64,000 bases of DNA, taken from positions 1,612,001-1,676,000 of the forward strand of contig NZ_CP119546.1 in the NCBI RefSeq assembly GCF_029277985.1, in the 5' to 3' direction. The translations under genes and the position numbers were made by a program. The stretch's first letter is position 1. Each line of letters starts with the position of its first letter. The notes under the pieces were generated by a model, which was given only the letters and a program-made list of their open reading frames with translations, ran no database searches and was not told the origin of the DNA. Below, in pieces: positions 9,225-16,008 of this stretch. Origin of the DNA: Providencia stuartii (lineage in GTDB: Bacteria; Pseudomonadota; Gammaproteobacteria; Enterobacterales; Enterobacteriaceae).

Positions 9225-11282
9225 TTAATCCTTCCTGTAGTGATAGGCCTCAAAGCCTCCGGCATTAAGCGGAAGGTCTAAGGCCCATTCGGGGTTGGTG
9301 GCAAGTAATTTGGATAAATGTTCATGGTTGAATGCAGGGGTATCGAGTGCCTCGGTCAACACCTCATCGTGAATGGTGAGTACAATGTCATAACCGTGAT
9401 CTTCAATAATTGGCATGTTACTGGCGAGAATATCACGGGCAGCGGCTTGGGTTACGTTTTCTACCAATTTCCCGCCATAGGTTTTCAAACGTTGCCATTT
9501 GCGGTTATAAGGATTAATCCCCATATAGCTGATTTGGCCGTTATCATGACGTGGGGCGGGGTAGCAAACCGCGCGGCCTGACGGTAAAACAATACGTAGC
9601 CATGCTTTATCCCGTCTAATTTTAAGCTTACGACATGGAAAGGTTACCCTCGGTGAAGCAATCGCCCGACGCACGGTATTTTCCAATTCATACCAGAAAG
9701 AGACCGTTTCGGGGTGTGCATTGCGCCACATGCGCTTAAGTGAGTCACAGGTGATAAATACGGTTTCACTGAGACCATAGGTTTTTTGGGTTTCCACCGA
9801 TTTTCTATACCAACTGATCGCCTCGTGTTTCACTTTGGGTGGAATGTTAGGCAATGCCGCTTCAGCCAGTTCCTCTAAATTCAGACCATAGGTGAGGGCA
9901 AATGTTAAGAATGCGGCGACTCCTCCCCCGTAACCTAAGCCGAGTTCCATCACTTTACCGATTTGGCGCATATCTTTATTAACCTCTTCTGGACTGATAT
10001 TGAATGCGCGCGCGTAAGCCAATTTATAGAGATCAGCGCCGATACCCCTGTCGAATTCGCTAAACGCGTTAATCTTCCACGCTTCACCGGCTAACCAAGC
10101 GAGCATACGGCCCTCAATATTGGAAAGGTCGGATACTACAAGCTTTTTACCTTCAGGTGCCATAATGCAACCGCGCAAAGCTGAGCTGGTCAGTTGCATA
10201 ATGTCATCGTAAATGAGGTCGGCACATCCTGCTTTTAACGCTTCAATACCGTTATCAATGGTCTCTTGGTCAAGTGTTGGCCTTGGTAAATTTTGTGGCT
10301 GAAATAATCGACCCGCCCAACGCCCCGTGCGTGAAGCACCACAAAATTGCAATGTTCCACGTAAACGACCGTCTGAGCTTACGCCATTGATCAGCGCTTT
10401 GTATTTACTGGTGCTGGTGCTACTGGCTTGTAATCGAATGGCTAACAATTCACGTAGAGATAAGGGAATATCAGGATCGTTAATGCGACGTTCTAATGTG
10501 CTTTTTTGCATATCAGGCAAATCAACACCAAAAGCGGCAGAGATATGTTTTAGTAGGGCATCACGCTGAGTTGCCGCCTGAACTTCATTATCTGTCAGTT
10601 TTTGGGTGAGTTGGGCTAAACGTTTTTGCTCAACTTCAACCGCTTTAATCGCGGAGGCGGCTAATTGAATATCCATACACACCCCGCGATCGTTAATTCG
10701 TTGGTCACGATGCCAGTGTTTTAATTCACTGTCGCGGTAGTTCCAATTTGGCAAACGTTGGTGCACTTCGCGCATGGCTTCGATATCTCGCCCTGCATAG
10801 GCCACAAAACGTTTCCACTCTTCGGGATGGGTTTTGCTTGTTGCGCGGCGTAATGCTGAGTTGTTAGGTCGAGGCTTACAAAATAGCTGTATTAATGCTT
10901 TACCTTCTTGGTCTTTGGCTTTATCCAAAGGCACACCAAGCACGTCACATAACACCCCTAAAGCACCGGGTAAACCGTGCGCGAGTGCTTGTACCATCGT
11001 ATCACGCCAACGACTAACATCTATTTTGATACCACTATGGTTGAGCATGGTGCGGTCAAAATGGCTGTTATGTGCATAAATTATAGTGTTAGGGTCTGTT
11101 AACGCTTGCTTTAATTCAGTAGGCATAGAGGATTTATGCGTAATATCCCAAACGTTAACTGAATCGTTGTTTAACGCCCAAGCAAAAAGCATAATTTCAA
11201 CGGTTTCTGCGTAAGAATGCGTACCGTATTGAATTGGCTTTTCACTGAATGTTTCGAGGTCTAGCCAGAGTGTATTTTTCAT
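9225..11282 (-). CDS. Phage family A DNA polymerase with 3'-5' exonuclease domain
   Basis: The protein has 685 residues. The N-terminus starts a DnaQ-like exonuclease domain with LDLETF (Asp8, Glu10). The C-terminal half is a family A polymerase: motif [19 protein letters not shown], motif B around [13 protein letters not shown] and motif C LTIHDEVL with the catalytic HDE. There is no 5'-3' exonuclease domain, as usual for phage polymerases. Together with the DUF2815 gene upstream it forms a common phage replication module. The frame is intact, which is notable because this element lacks the means to package DNA. The minus-strand start has no clear Shine-Dalgarno sequence. Confidence 0.88.
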   Translation of the reverse strand: MKNTLWLDLETFSEKPIQYGTHSYAETVEIMLFAWALNNDSVNVWDITHKSSMPTELKQALTDPNTIIYAHNSHFDRTMLNHSGIKIDVSRWRDTMVQALAHGLPGALGVLCDVLGVPLDKAKDQEGKALIQLFCKPRPNNSALRRATSKTHPEEWKRFVAYAGRDIEAMREVHQRLPNWNYRDSELKHWHRDQRINDRGVCMDIQLAASAIKAVEVEQKRLAQLTQKLTDNEVQAATQRDALLKHISAAFGVDLPDMQKSTLERRINDPDIPLSLRELLAIRLQASSTSTSKYKALINGVSSDGRLRGTLQFCGASRTGRWAGRLFQPQNLPRPTLDQETIDNGIEALKAGCADLIYDDIMQLTSSALRGCIMAPEGKKLVVSDLSNIEGRMLAWLAGEAWKINAFSEFDRGIGADLYKLAYARAFNISPEEVNKDMRQIGKVMELGLGYGGGVAAFLTFALTYGLNLEELAEAALPNIPPKVKHEAISWYRKSVETQKTYGLSETVFITCDSLKRMWRNAHPETVSFWYELENTVRRAIASPRVTFPCRKLKIRRDKAWLRIVLPSGRAVCYPAPRHDNGQISYMGINPYNRKWQRLKTYGGKLVENVTQAAARDILASNMPIIEDHGYDIVLTIHDEVLTEALDTPAFNHEHLSKLLATNPEWALDLPLNAGGFEAYHYRKD

Positions 11283-11301
11283 AATTTATAGGAGGTAATG
11301 T

Positions 11302-11865
11302 ATGAGTAATAGTAGGGATAGATTGGCACTCGGTATTGCAATTTTATCACTAGCGGTATCTGCCGTGGCTGTTTACCTTACTTATTCAGGAAATAAAAGT
11401 CAGGAAGCTAACTTTATTCGTGCGGTTCAGCCTCGTATTTCTATTGTTCCCCAAGCGGATCCTAATAATAACGGGATAGGTTTTTATTTTTATAATGATG
11501 GTCCTGGCGTTGGCTATATTGAAAATTTAATAGTTATTGATAAAAACGGTCAGAAATTTGATTTATCTGATACCAGCGAAAAAAGTCCCTCTATAGCGTT
11601 AGCGGATATAATTGAATTCAATCAAACTTGTTTAAGGATGGGGTACCCTAAAAAAGGAAATTCGTTAGCAGTAGATAAAATGGAGCCGTTAATTGCGATT
11701 AGTACCCCAATTACCAGAATAGATTGTGCTAAATATTTAAATGAAATGGCTCGATACACAAAAAATAAAACATATAACTTTCAAGTTGAAATAATTTACC
11801 TTTCAAGTTATGGGAAGAAATACGAATATTCCTTCCCGTCAAATATAACAAGAGAACTAGATTAG
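11302..11865 (+). CDS. Membrane-anchored protein of unknown function (moron-like)
   Basis: The protein has 187 residues and I do not recognise its family. It has one N-terminal hydrophobic segment (about residues 8-28) followed by a soluble domain rich in beta-type sequence, with two cysteines near residues 110 and 136. It reads against the surrounding leftward operon, has its own strong ribosome site (GGAGG 6 bases before the ATG), and its 3' end overlaps the convergent DUF2815 gene by 9 bases. Its base composition is more AT-rich than its neighbours. Position and orientation fit an independently transcribed cargo gene. Confidence 0.65.
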   Translation: MSNSRDRLALGIAILSLAVSAVAVYLTYSGNKSQEANFIRAVQPRISIVPQADPNNNGIGFYFYNDGPGVGYIENLIVIDKNGQKFDLSDTSEKSPSIALADIIEFNQTCLRMGYPKKGNSLAVDKMEPLIAISTPITRIDCAKYLNEMARYTKNKTYNFQVEIIYLSSYGKKYEYSFPSNITRELD

Positions 11866-12408
11866 TGATTCTTCCTCTTCGGCGACGCTTAAGTCGTCGA
11901 AATCATCTTCACTCGCGACACGGGCACCTGCGAAAGCGTCACCATCACGGAAGAACTGAACACCACCAAGTGAGGCGGAAATACCCTTGCCTTGGTTGTC
12001 ATAGGCAAAAATGGTGATGGTTGCGTTAACATAACAACCGGAGTAAGGGCGATGATCTTGTGTTGTTAACGGAGTGCGGTCACGGTCAATAACCAGCGGT
12101 CGCACTTTATTGCTCGCACTGATGTACATATGATCTGCATAACCGTCATACTCAATCTTTTCATCACCATCACGGAAGTTAAAACGTTTAGAATTACCAC
12201 GAATTGATTTGAGAATAGCACTGGCTTTTGCCCCCCATTTTGCGGTAGCGGCTTGTTTAATCGCGCTTTCAATCGCTTCGATTAAATCAGTACGGTTTTT
12301 CGGGATGAGAAACGTTCCGCGGAATTTATAATCACCTTGCCCGTTAACTTGGGTTGCTTCAAATAAATCAGGGAATGCCAAACGGACGTTGGATAATTTA
12401 ACTTTCAT
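11857..12408 (-). CDS. DUF2815 family phage protein (probable ssDNA-binding)
   Basis: The protein has 183 residues. It starts KVKLSNVRLAFPDLFEA, has a central GCYVNATITIFAYDNQGKGI and SLGGVQFFRDGDAF, and ends in an acidic tail (EDDFDDLSVAEEEESLI). These match the DUF2815 family as I recall it. Members sit directly upstream of family A phage polymerases and are predicted ssDNA-binding proteins, a view the acidic C-terminus supports. The order DUF2815 then polymerase on the same strand is seen here. The ribosome site is AAAGG. Confidence 0.82.
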   Translation of the reverse strand: MKVKLSNVRLAFPDLFEATQVNGQGDYKFRGTFLIPKNRTDLIEAIESAIKQAATAKWGAKASAILKSIRGNSKRFNFRDGDEKIEYDGYADHMYISASNKVRPLVIDRDRTPLTTQDHRPYSGCYVNATITIFAYDNQGKGISASLGGVQFFRDGDAFAGARVASEDDFDDLSVAEEEESLI

Positions 12409-12423
12409 ATTGGGGACCTTTAA

Positions 12424-12916
12424 TTAAATGGGATCAGCGATAAGTGATTTTTCGGTCACATTATCAAAATCATTTTTAGGATTCATAATGAGGGCAGCGG
12501 GGAATACAATCACAGGCTTACCTTCAGCTCAGCGAATGAGTGCCGCGAGTTTTGTCTAGCGATGAGGGTTAACTTGCTTAACCAATTTTCGGTTTTGTCA
12601 ATTTTAGCTTGGCTACCCCATTTATTCGTGACTAGCTTTAAGCCTTATATTGTGTGGTTTGTATAGAATAGTTCTTTCCTGCGGCGAGTTGCCAAACGGT
12701 GTTAACATGCGGGCTTATTGCCTCGGCTATTTCAGCATTAACTTATGGGCTATCTGTTTTATTTAACGGATATGACCTAGCCCTGAGCTATTTTCTTATC
12801 GAGTTTGTAAAACAGATTCACCCAGCGTATGAGCGACGGTACTTGCTAAAGTCAATTCAGGTTTCGTATTGAGTACCGTTAATTCTAAGGATAAGTTCCT
12901 GCTGCATATCAGCGAG
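12424..12916 (-). pseudogene. Degraded phage gene upstream of the DUF2815 gene
   Basis: No long frame is open here, but the minus strand holds coding-like fragments in shifting frames. From the 3' end there is a segment KPVIVFPAALIMNPKNDFDN ending at the stop at 12424-12426, preceded in frame by KLAALIR and a TGA. Upstream come fragments with GLKLVTNKWGSQAKIDKTEN and then ISPHVNTVWQLAAGKNYSIQ in other frames. Reading them together suggests one gene broken by at least one stop and one or more frameshifts. In related phage modules this slot often holds a DUF2800-type protein. That identity is a guess; the breakage is visible. Confidence 0.55.
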
Positions 12917-13618
12917 TTAACTTTCTAAGGCTTTTTTCGCCAGCGCAACCACTTCGGCTAATTTATCTTCGGGCACTTGACCTAATTTTTTAGCACCAAA
13001 CTGAGTAAGAATTTCAACCGCGTTATTGCGATAGCCGCCTTTTGCTAACTGCAAAATGAGTTTTTCAGCTTGCTCAAACAGCACTTTAGGGTCGGTATCT
13101 TCTGGCGTTTTGCTCGTGACCTTACCGGCCCTGAGAAGTTCGATAGCAAATTCGCGACGTTCAGTAATACCGACGATATCAGACCAATGGCGTAGCATTT
13201 CCAAACACAGGTCGTGGATGGTGTTATTTGGTAAGTTGGTGACTTCCTCTAAATTCACTAGCGCCATATAGAGGGCATCGGCTTGGGTATTTCGATGTTT
13301 ACCCGTAGCAGCTATGGTTGCATTGACTTTATCAAGTTGTTCAGTCGTGAGTTCGTCAAAGTTACCGTTAAATAATACCGCTAAGACAGCGAGTTGCTCT
13401 AAATTGAGGGTATGAATATCAATCGGGTTAATGACAGAGTGTGTGTCTATTTTAGCAGTTTCTTTTTTACTGATTGTTTTTGTTTCAGCTTTGCTCAGTT
13501 GAGATTCTGCATCTAGTGTTAATGTGGTATGAGGCTGTGCGACTGCGCCTGATTGCATTGTGGCAATTAATTGGCGCATGACTTCGGTGTTTTCTTTAAT
13601 TGCTAGTTCGAGACTCAT
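12917..13618 (-). CDS. Phage protein of unknown function in the replication module
   Basis: The protein has 233 residues and is not recognised. The N-terminal helix (MSLELAIKENTEVMRQLIATM) is followed by a Ser/Thr/Lys-rich linker to about residue 65. A mostly helical domain follows, with repeats of hydrophobic and acidic residues. The first helix resembles the start of several phage proteins encoded near recombination or ssDNA-binding genes. It has a good ribosome site (GAGG, 7 bases), which overlaps the stop of the 44-residue gene upstream, so the two are likely translated together. It belongs to the leftward early operon. Confidence 0.65.
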   Translation of the reverse strand: MSLELAIKENTEVMRQLIATMQSGAVAQPHTTLTLDAESQLSKAETKTISKKETAKIDTHSVINPIDIHTLNLEQLAVLAVLFNGNFDELTTEQLDKVNATIAATGKHRNTQADALYMALVNLEEVTNLPNNTIHDLCLEMLRHWSDIVGITERREFAIELLRAGKVTSKTPEDTDPKVLFEQAEKLILQLAKGGYRNNAVEILTQFGAKKLGQVPEDKLAEVVALAKKALES

Positions 13619-13627
13619 TTTGATACC

Positions 13628-13762
13628 TCAAAGATATAAGGTGATAGGGAAGGTGGTGTTAGGATTTTGTTTAAGAGCTTTACGTTTTTGTTGATAACGT
13701 AAACGGCGAACGTTGTTATTCATCGGAAATTTATCCGATGGCAAAATTTTGGCTTTTTTCAT
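13628..13762 (-). CDS. Small basic phage protein (44 residues)
   Basis: An ATG at 13762 opens a 44-codon frame. The protein is strongly basic (KKAKILPSDKFP, then VRRLRYQQKRKALKQN), which suggests nucleic acid contact. A GGA ribosome site lies about 9 bases upstream. Its TGA overlaps the Shine-Dalgarno sequence of the next gene (12917-13618), a typical sign of a real upstream cistron. No family is recognised. Confidence 0.5.
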   Translation of the reverse strand: MKKAKILPSDKFPMNNNVRRLRYQQKRKALKQNPNTTFPITLYL

Positions 13763-13769
13763 TGAATGA

Positions 13770-13901
13770 TTTCCGAGGAATAATAAAGAATTATTTTTTA
13801 AATATTAGGTGGAGTATTTTTGATGATCATTGACAATACTCCTTTGCGTTATCATTAAACACAAATACTGATATACTCCATTTCACTTAAATAAATGGAT
13901 T
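13770..13901. promoter_or_regulatory. Divergent regulatory region with GGAGTATT inverted repeats
   Basis: This 130-base AT-rich region separates the leftward small-gene operon from the rightward secreted-protein gene. It holds an inverted repeat with GGAGTATT at 13811-13818 and AATACTCC at 13835-13842, and a third half-site ATATACTCC at 13871-13879. TTGACA at about 13830-13835 could be a rightward -35 element. The same GGAGTATTTT string recurs in the cI leader (15692) and at the right edge of the element (34191), so it may be a regulator-binding motif. Confidence 0.4.
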
Positions 13902-14303
13902 ATGATTGTGAAATTACTTACTGCTGCTGCGATCTTGTTCTCAGCATCTGGCATGGCTACAAATCAGTGCAAGCCGGATGATGTTTGTATTGTATTTAGG
14001 CCAGACTCTATAGAAGAGAAGGGCTTCTCTGTTGAGTGTGAAAATATTTACTTGGCTGAGTTAAAAGATGACTTGTACGACAGCAAGAAATTGATTGTAA
14101 AAATGACAAACCCCATAGACATAAAAAATAAATCGTCACTAACCGGCTATAGTTTTGGGGTTATCAATATCCTTAACCATAACTATGGCGGAGCAAGAAT
14201 TGACATTAGCCTTTCAGATAATATTTATTTATCCATAGATGAATCTCAAGTCAATGCCGCAAATGCACTAATAAGTTGCGTTGATTCGCTTAAAGCTAAG
14301 TAG
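13902..14303 (+). CDS. Small secreted protein of unknown function (moron-like)
   Basis: The protein has 133 residues and a classic signal peptide, with cleavage expected after the ASGMA segment near residue 19. The mature part has four cysteines in two near pairs (CKPDDVC at the start, one in VECENIY, one near the C-terminus in LISC), suggesting disulfides in the periplasm or outside. The frame opposes the leftward operon and the base composition is AT-rich. It has its own upstream region with a candidate promoter. Function unknown; a lysogenic-conversion gene is the simplest reading. Confidence 0.6.
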   Translation: MIVKLLTAAAILFSASGMATNQCKPDDVCIVFRPDSIEEKGFSVECENIYLAELKDDLYDSKKLIVKMTNPIDIKNKSSLTGYSFGVINILNHNYGGARIDISLSDNIYLSIDESQVNAANALISCVDSLKAK

Positions 14304-14332
14304 TTAACTACCATTTTTAACTAAACACGATG

Positions 14333-14602
14333 CTAGCTGTTATATTTCACGCCGCAGAAAGGGCAGAACGAGAATGTAACGGGGAAATCCTGCCTAGTCA
14401 TGCGAGCTTTTGGTGTGCCGTCCTTCTTGAATTCTTGATAACTGATACTGTATTCAATGAAATAATTAACTGACATGATGCCGCTAGACATAAACAAGCC
14501 CGACTGTTTCCACCCAGCGGATCGTAGGTTTGCGTCTTCTGGACGTTTTGCTTTGATGCGACTTTCCATGTCCTTGCCTAGTTTCGTAAAGCATTCACAC
14601 AT
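14333..14602 (-). CDS. Conserved phage protein with zinc-binding-type cysteines
   Basis: The protein has 89 residues, starts MCECFTKLGKDM and ends FSFCPFCGVKYNS. The N-terminal C-x-C and C-terminal C-x-x-C could together bind zinc. I recall similar small early proteins in enterobacterial phages, of unknown function. GGAG lies just before the start. It is the first gene behind the leftward promoter and boxA, after a long leader. Confidence 0.6.
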   Translation of the reverse strand: MCECFTKLGKDMESRIKAKRPEDANLRSAGWKQSGLFMSSGIMSVNYFIEYSISYQEFKKDGTPKARMTRQDFPVTFSFCPFCGVKYNS

Positions 14603-14627
14603 ATCTCCATCGCCTGCCTATTAATCA

Positions 14628-14666
14628 ACTCATTATAGGCCACTCATTGAATGGCCTATAATGAGT
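14628..14666. terminator. 15-bp perfect inverted repeat in the leftward leader
   Basis: ACTCATTATAGGCCA at 14628-14642 pairs with TGGCCTATAATGAGT at 14652-14666 across a 9-base loop. It lies in the untranslated leader of the leftward operon, 26 bases upstream of the 89-residue gene. No T-run follows on the minus strand. It could be a conditional terminator read through by an antitermination complex formed at the boxA upstream, or a protein-binding site. Confidence 0.55.
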
Positions 14667-14832
14667 GGTTTTGCGTTTGTACAACGCCTTACTGCCAGTG
14701 TTGCCCATTCCTTGCCGTTCTCACTCTCGTGCGGAAGTAACCTTCTTAGCAAACAGATCGTGCCTGCTAATACGTCGCATTTTTGCGTAGGGGTCTAAAC
14801 AGGTGGCTTTGTACTGTTCCGACTTTCTAGAT

Positions 14833-14844
14833 TGTTAAAGAGCA
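14833..14844 (-). promoter_or_regulatory. rRNA-type boxA antitermination element
   Basis: On the minus strand the sequence reads TGCTCTTTAACA, identical to the boxA of enterobacterial rRNA leaders, where NusB/NusE (and SuhB) assemble. It lies about 30-40 bases after the expected start of the leftward transcript. I found no N-like gene and no convincing boxB; a short CGCA-AAAA-TGCG hairpin lies about 60 bases downstream. The leader from here to 14602 encodes no gene that I trust. Confidence 0.7.
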
Positions 14845-14879
14845 AAATCTTACTAGTTATGTGGTAAGTCGTGTGAATA

Positions 14880-14907
14880 ACAATACTATAAAAATAGTAT
14901 TTGTAAA
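14880..14907 (-). promoter_or_regulatory. Leftward early promoter with 20-bp operator
   Basis: On the minus strand TTTACA (14907-14902) and TATTGT (14885-14880) are separated by 16 bases. Between and over them lies a perfect palindrome, AATACTATAAAAATAGTATT, at 14882-14901. A close relative of this palindrome lies between cI and cro, so it is the likely operator for CI/Cro, and this is the counterpart of lambda pL/oL. Confidence 0.72.
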
Positions 14908-15053
14908 CAGTTAAAATTGTATTTTAGTCTGTGAGATACTTATCTATTTGTTTTATAAATTAATTAAACGAGTAAAAATGATATGGAGATGTGGCAAAGA
15001 GTCTTCTTGGCTGCTTGCAAGAAAACTCTCTTTGAAGGAATTGGGGGGAGAAA

Positions 15054-15677
15054 TTACCTTTTTCGACGGTAAATTCGGTGTTCCACCATGACACCAATAA
15101 GCGCAATTTGGTAGTCGTGGCTATTGAGTGTAGGATAATCGGGATTTAACGGAACAAGCTCAAACTCGCCGGTACCAATGCCTAGCGGGCGATACTTCTT
15201 AAATGTTCCCTGATTTCCGCCATTTTTTGCAAAAACGAATTCGCCAGGATTAGGGCAAAGTTCCGTGTCGATAACAACGATATCCCCCTCTTTAAACTCA
15301 GGGTTCATGCTGTCACCTTCTATTCTTAGTGCGAATGCGTTTTCACTAATATCATCATCAACTAAGATATATTCAAAATTTCCTTCATGATCAGTAATGG
15401 GGTCTGCATCCTTAAATAATCCGGCCTGAACGTAGCTTAATAGGGGAACTCTACGAGAGTTTACCTCCGCCATTGGCATAATGCTTTTACCATTGAGTAG
15501 CCACTCTGGGTGACACTGTAAAGCTTTAGCCAGTTCTATGATATTTCTTGGTTTTCGTGTCCTACCGTTTTCAATCGACTCGACAGATTGCTGGCTGATA
15601 TTTGCGCGTTCAGCTAATTCAGATTGGGTTAAATTAAGTGCTAACCTACGCTGTCGTACCCTTGTTGCTAGTGACAT
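15054..15677 (-). CDS. CI-type repressor (HTH plus S24 self-cleavage domain)
   Basis: The protein has 207 residues. The N-terminal helix-turn-helix spans about residues 14-40 (LNLTQSELAERANISQQSVE). The C-terminal half is a LexA/CI S24 peptidase domain: the expected Ala85-Gly86 cleavage site in SYVQAGLF, nucleophile Ser123 in RIEGDSMNPEF and general base Lys160 in QGTFKKYR. All parts needed for RecA-stimulated autocleavage are present, so the element should be induced by DNA damage. It is transcribed opposite to cro, as in lambda. Confidence 0.92.
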   Translation of the reverse strand: MSLATRVRQRRLALNLTQSELAERANISQQSVESIENGRTRKPRNIIELAKALQCHPEWLLNGKSIMPMAEVNSRRVPLLSYVQAGLFKDADPITDHEGNFEYILVDDDISENAFALRIEGDSMNPEFKEGDIVVIDTELCPNPGEFVFAKNGGNQGTFKKYRPLGIGTGEFELVPLNPDYPTLNSHDYQIALIGVMVEHRIYRRKR

Positions 15678-15694
15678 TTTTGTGATTCCTAGGA

Positions 15695-15785
15695 GTATTT
15701 TTACCTCCCACTATTAATACTAATTTTATTGTATTTGACAAACAGTTTTTGTGGTGATGAAATACTACGAATATTGTTAAAGGGG
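15695..15785. promoter_or_regulatory. cI-cro operator and divergent promoters
   Basis: A near-perfect operator, AATACTAATTTTATTGTATT, lies at 15716-15735. On the minus strand it sits between TTGTCA and TATTAA (16-base spacing), the likely cI promoter. On the + strand it abuts TTGACA at 15735-15740, the likely cro promoter -35; a weak -10 follows near 15758-15764. A weaker operator begins AATACTAC at 15761. CI bound at the first site should shut down both promoters. Confidence 0.68.
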
Positions 15786-15792
15786 GTCGTTA

Positions 15793-16005
15793 ATGACACT
15801 TGGTAATAGAGTAAAACAAAGACGTAAGCTACTTGGTTATACGCAGCACGATTTAGCTGAAGAAGTAGGTTTAACGCAACAAGCGATCAATAGAATAGAG
15901 AGTAATGTCATTTCTCGACCTCGATTTATCCTTGAATTAGCACAAGTTTTACAGTGTGACCCGGAGTGGTTGTTAAAGGGCTCATCAGTTTCAACGAAGG
16001 TTTAG
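15793..16005 (+). CDS. Cro-type repressor
   Basis: The protein has 70 residues and is a single helix-turn-helix domain. It aligns along its whole length with residues 1-66 of the CI protein next door: both share the RV-x-QRR start, TQ-x-x-LAE, an I-E-S/N segment and QC-x-PEWLL-x-G. So Cro here looks like a duplicated CI DNA-binding domain. It is the first gene of the rightward early operon, three bases before the primase gene, with GGGGG about 8 bases before the ATG. Confidence 0.85.
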   Translation: MTLGNRVKQRRKLLGYTQHDLAEEVGLTQQAINRIESNVISRPRFILELAQVLQCDPEWLLKGSSVSTKV

Positions 16006-16008
16006 CCT

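Noticed and set aside
14700..14775. Short Arg/Lys-rich frame on the minus strand (start RRISRHDLFAKK) as an N-like antiterminator
   Set aside because: Only 19 codons before a TGA and no good ribosome site; too short to support, though worth remembering with the boxA.
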